The notes under the pieces are model-generated. The model was given only the letters and a program-made list of their open reading frames with translations. It did no database searches and had not been told where the DNA came from. A stretch of 64,000 nt of DNA from Miltoncostaea sp963771025 (lineage in GTDB: Bacteria; Actinomycetota; Thermoleophilia; Miltoncostaeales; Miltoncostaeaceae), in contig CAVYRL010000001.1 in NCBI GenBank assembly GCA_963771025.1, positions 186,001 through 250,000 of the forward strand, read 5' to 3'. This document shows, one piece after another, positions 62,921 through 64,000 of the stretch (position 1 is its first letter; every line of letters begins with the position of its first letter). Position numbers and translations under genes: made by a program.

Positions 62921-64000
62921 GCGACCTCCGCGACCTCAACGGCTCTCCGCCGGCCCGGGAGCGCATCGGCGTCATCGGTGCCGGCTACGTCGGCCTGGTG
63001 ACGGGCGTGTGCCTCGCGTCCATGGGCTACCAGGTGACCCTGCGCGACATCGACGCCTCCAAGGTGGCGGCCCTCAACGACGGCCAGGTGCCGATCTACG
63101 AGCCCGGGCTCGAGGAGCTGATGGCCGAGCACAAGGACCGGCTCACCTACACGCTCTCGCTGCAGCGCATGCTGGACCTCTCCGACATCATCTTCATCGC
63201 GGTGGACACGCCCCCGACCTACTCGGGCGACGCGGACCTGTCGCGGGTGATGGGCGTGGTGGACGAGCTCGAGCAGGTGGGCACCGAGGCCAACCACATC
63301 CTCGTGATGAAGAGCACCGTCCCTGTGGGGACGGGTGAGCGCGTGCGCGCGGAGCTGGACGCCCGCGGCCTCGGCGGCATCGGCTACTGCTCCAACCCGG
63401 AGTTCCTGAAGGAGGGCGCGGCGATCGCCGACTTCCTCCAGCCCGACCGCGTCGTGATCGGATCGTTCGACGAGCGTCATGGCGACCGGGTCGCCGATCT
63501 CTACACGCCCCTCGGCGCGCCGATCGTGCGCACCAGCGTGCCGTCGGCGGAGATGGTCAAGTACGCCTCCAACGCGTTCCTCGCCACCAAGATCAGCTTC
63601 ATCAACGAGATCGCGAACGTCTGCGAGGAGGTCGGCGCCGACGTCGCCGTCGTGGCCCACGGCATGGGCCTCGACTCGCGCATCGGCAGCTCCTTCCTGC
63701 GCGCCGGCATCGGCTTCGGCGGCAGCTGCTTCCCCAAGGACGTCTCGGCCCTCAAGCAGCTGGCCGGCAACTCCGGGTACCACTTCCAGCTGCTCACCTC
63801 GGTGATCGAGGTGAACGAGCTCCAGAAGCGCCGCGTGATCGGCAAGCTCAAGAAGCACCTTGGCGCGCTGGAGGGCAAGCGCGTCGCGCTGCTCGGCTTG
63901 GCCTTCAAGCCCGAGACCGACGACATGCGCGAGGCGTCGAGCCTGGTGCTCGCCGCCCGCCTGCTCGCGGAGGGCGCCGAGGTGCGCGCGTTCGATCCGA
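62917..64000 (+). CDS. ugd: UDP-glucose 6-dehydrogenase (cut by window edge)
   Basis: 361 codons are visible of a gene that continues past the window. IGVIGAGYVGLVTGVCLASMG is the NAD-binding fold, VDTPPTYSGDADLS and KSTVPVGTGERVR follow, SNPEFLKEGAAIADF is the substrate loop, and GFGGSCFPKDVSAL holds the catalytic Cys. The enzyme oxidises UDP-glucose to UDP-glucuronate for envelope glycans. ATG in an ATGA overlap with the LCP gene, linking sugar precursor supply to glycopolymer attachment. UDP-mannosamine dehydrogenases are similar, but the motif set favours UGD. Confidence 0.92.
   Translation, partial: MSDLRDLNGSPPARERIGVIGAGYVGLVTGVCLASMGYQVTLRDIDASKVAALNDGQVPIYEPGLEELMAEHKDRLTYTLSLQRMLDLSDIIFIAVDTPPTYSGDADLSRVMGVVDELEQVGTEANHILVMKSTVPVGTGERVRAELDARGLGGIGYCSNPEFLKEGAAIADFLQPDRVVIGSFDERHGDRVADLYTPLGAPIVRTSVPSAEMVKYASNAFLATKISFINEIANVCEEVGADVAVVAHGMGLDSRIGSSFLRAGIGFGGSCFPKDVSALKQLAGNSGYHFQLLTSVIEVNELQKRRVIGKLKKHLGALEGKRVALLGLAFKPETDDMREASSLVLAARLLAEGAEVRAFDP

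Overview
The window is high-GC bacterial DNA (about 70% G+C by eye, not computed) packed with short-spaced operons. GTG starts are frequent, with a few TTG starts and one probable CTG start, and many genes overlap by 4 bases (ATGA, GTGA or TTGA). A Gram-positive type LexA box, a GlgE maltosyltransferase, a full F-type ATPase operon and the order rpmE-prfA-prmC-sua5-glyA-wecA-atp point to an actinobacterium. A deep lineage such as Thermoleophilia is my guess. No mobile element, CRISPR array, rRNA or tRNA was recognised, and the window looks chromosomal.

Layout. 1-8192 (minus): alpha-glucan operon glgE-glgB-treZ-glgX-treY, with treY cut by the window edge. It diverges from a compact malQ (8220-9479). 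9482-11809: a metallo-beta-lactamase-like protein and an ABC exporter whose ATPase gene carries an apparent frameshift. 11825-14162: lipoprotein, DedA protein and HtpX protease. 14291-16437: a NarL-type two-component system. 16551-20600: parA-ftsZ, gamma-glutamyltransferase and a small unknown gene. 20680-23291: an SHOCT protein, a small gene with a perfect LexA box over its start, and an unknown-ygfZ-LonN operon. 23526-25624: hisC-meaB. 25660-28275 (minus): a TauE permease, a small membrane protein and pepA. 28381-30645: a B12-binding mutase domain and etfBA.

30757-35564: rpmE, prfA, an unknown gene, prmC, sua5, glyA. 35670-44262 is an accessory block: an autoregulated tetR-MFS operon; a secreted GH26-like protein with DUF1800, Tat-exported DUF1501 and cupredoxin genes; a VIT-family transporter; upp; and an SDR. 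44273-54584 returns to the conserved order: a 7-codon upstream ORF with a wecA/tagO-type transferase, an unknown secreted protein, atpI-like-atpBEFHAGDC, and an FKBP isomerase. 54654-57298 is a second NarL-type two-component system. 57386-59746 holds a small membrane protein, an MFS transporter and an alpha/beta hydrolase. 59976-64000 holds an M20 peptidase, an LCP protein and a UDP-glucose dehydrogenase cut by the window edge.

How it works together. The first operon makes and recycles alpha-glucan and trehalose. The MeaB and B12-domain genes plus ETF suggest methylmalonyl-CoA and acyl-CoA oxidation. The centre couples translation factors to ATP synthesis. The right end is envelope building (WecA-type, LCP, UGD). 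A recurring signal is a -10 box 5-8 bases from the start codon, which predicts leaderless mRNAs at about ten genes. The best candidates for new biology are the LexA-boxed small gene, the ParA-coupled FtsZ without a recognisable C-terminal binding peptide, and the GH26/DUF1800/DUF1501/cupredoxin operon.
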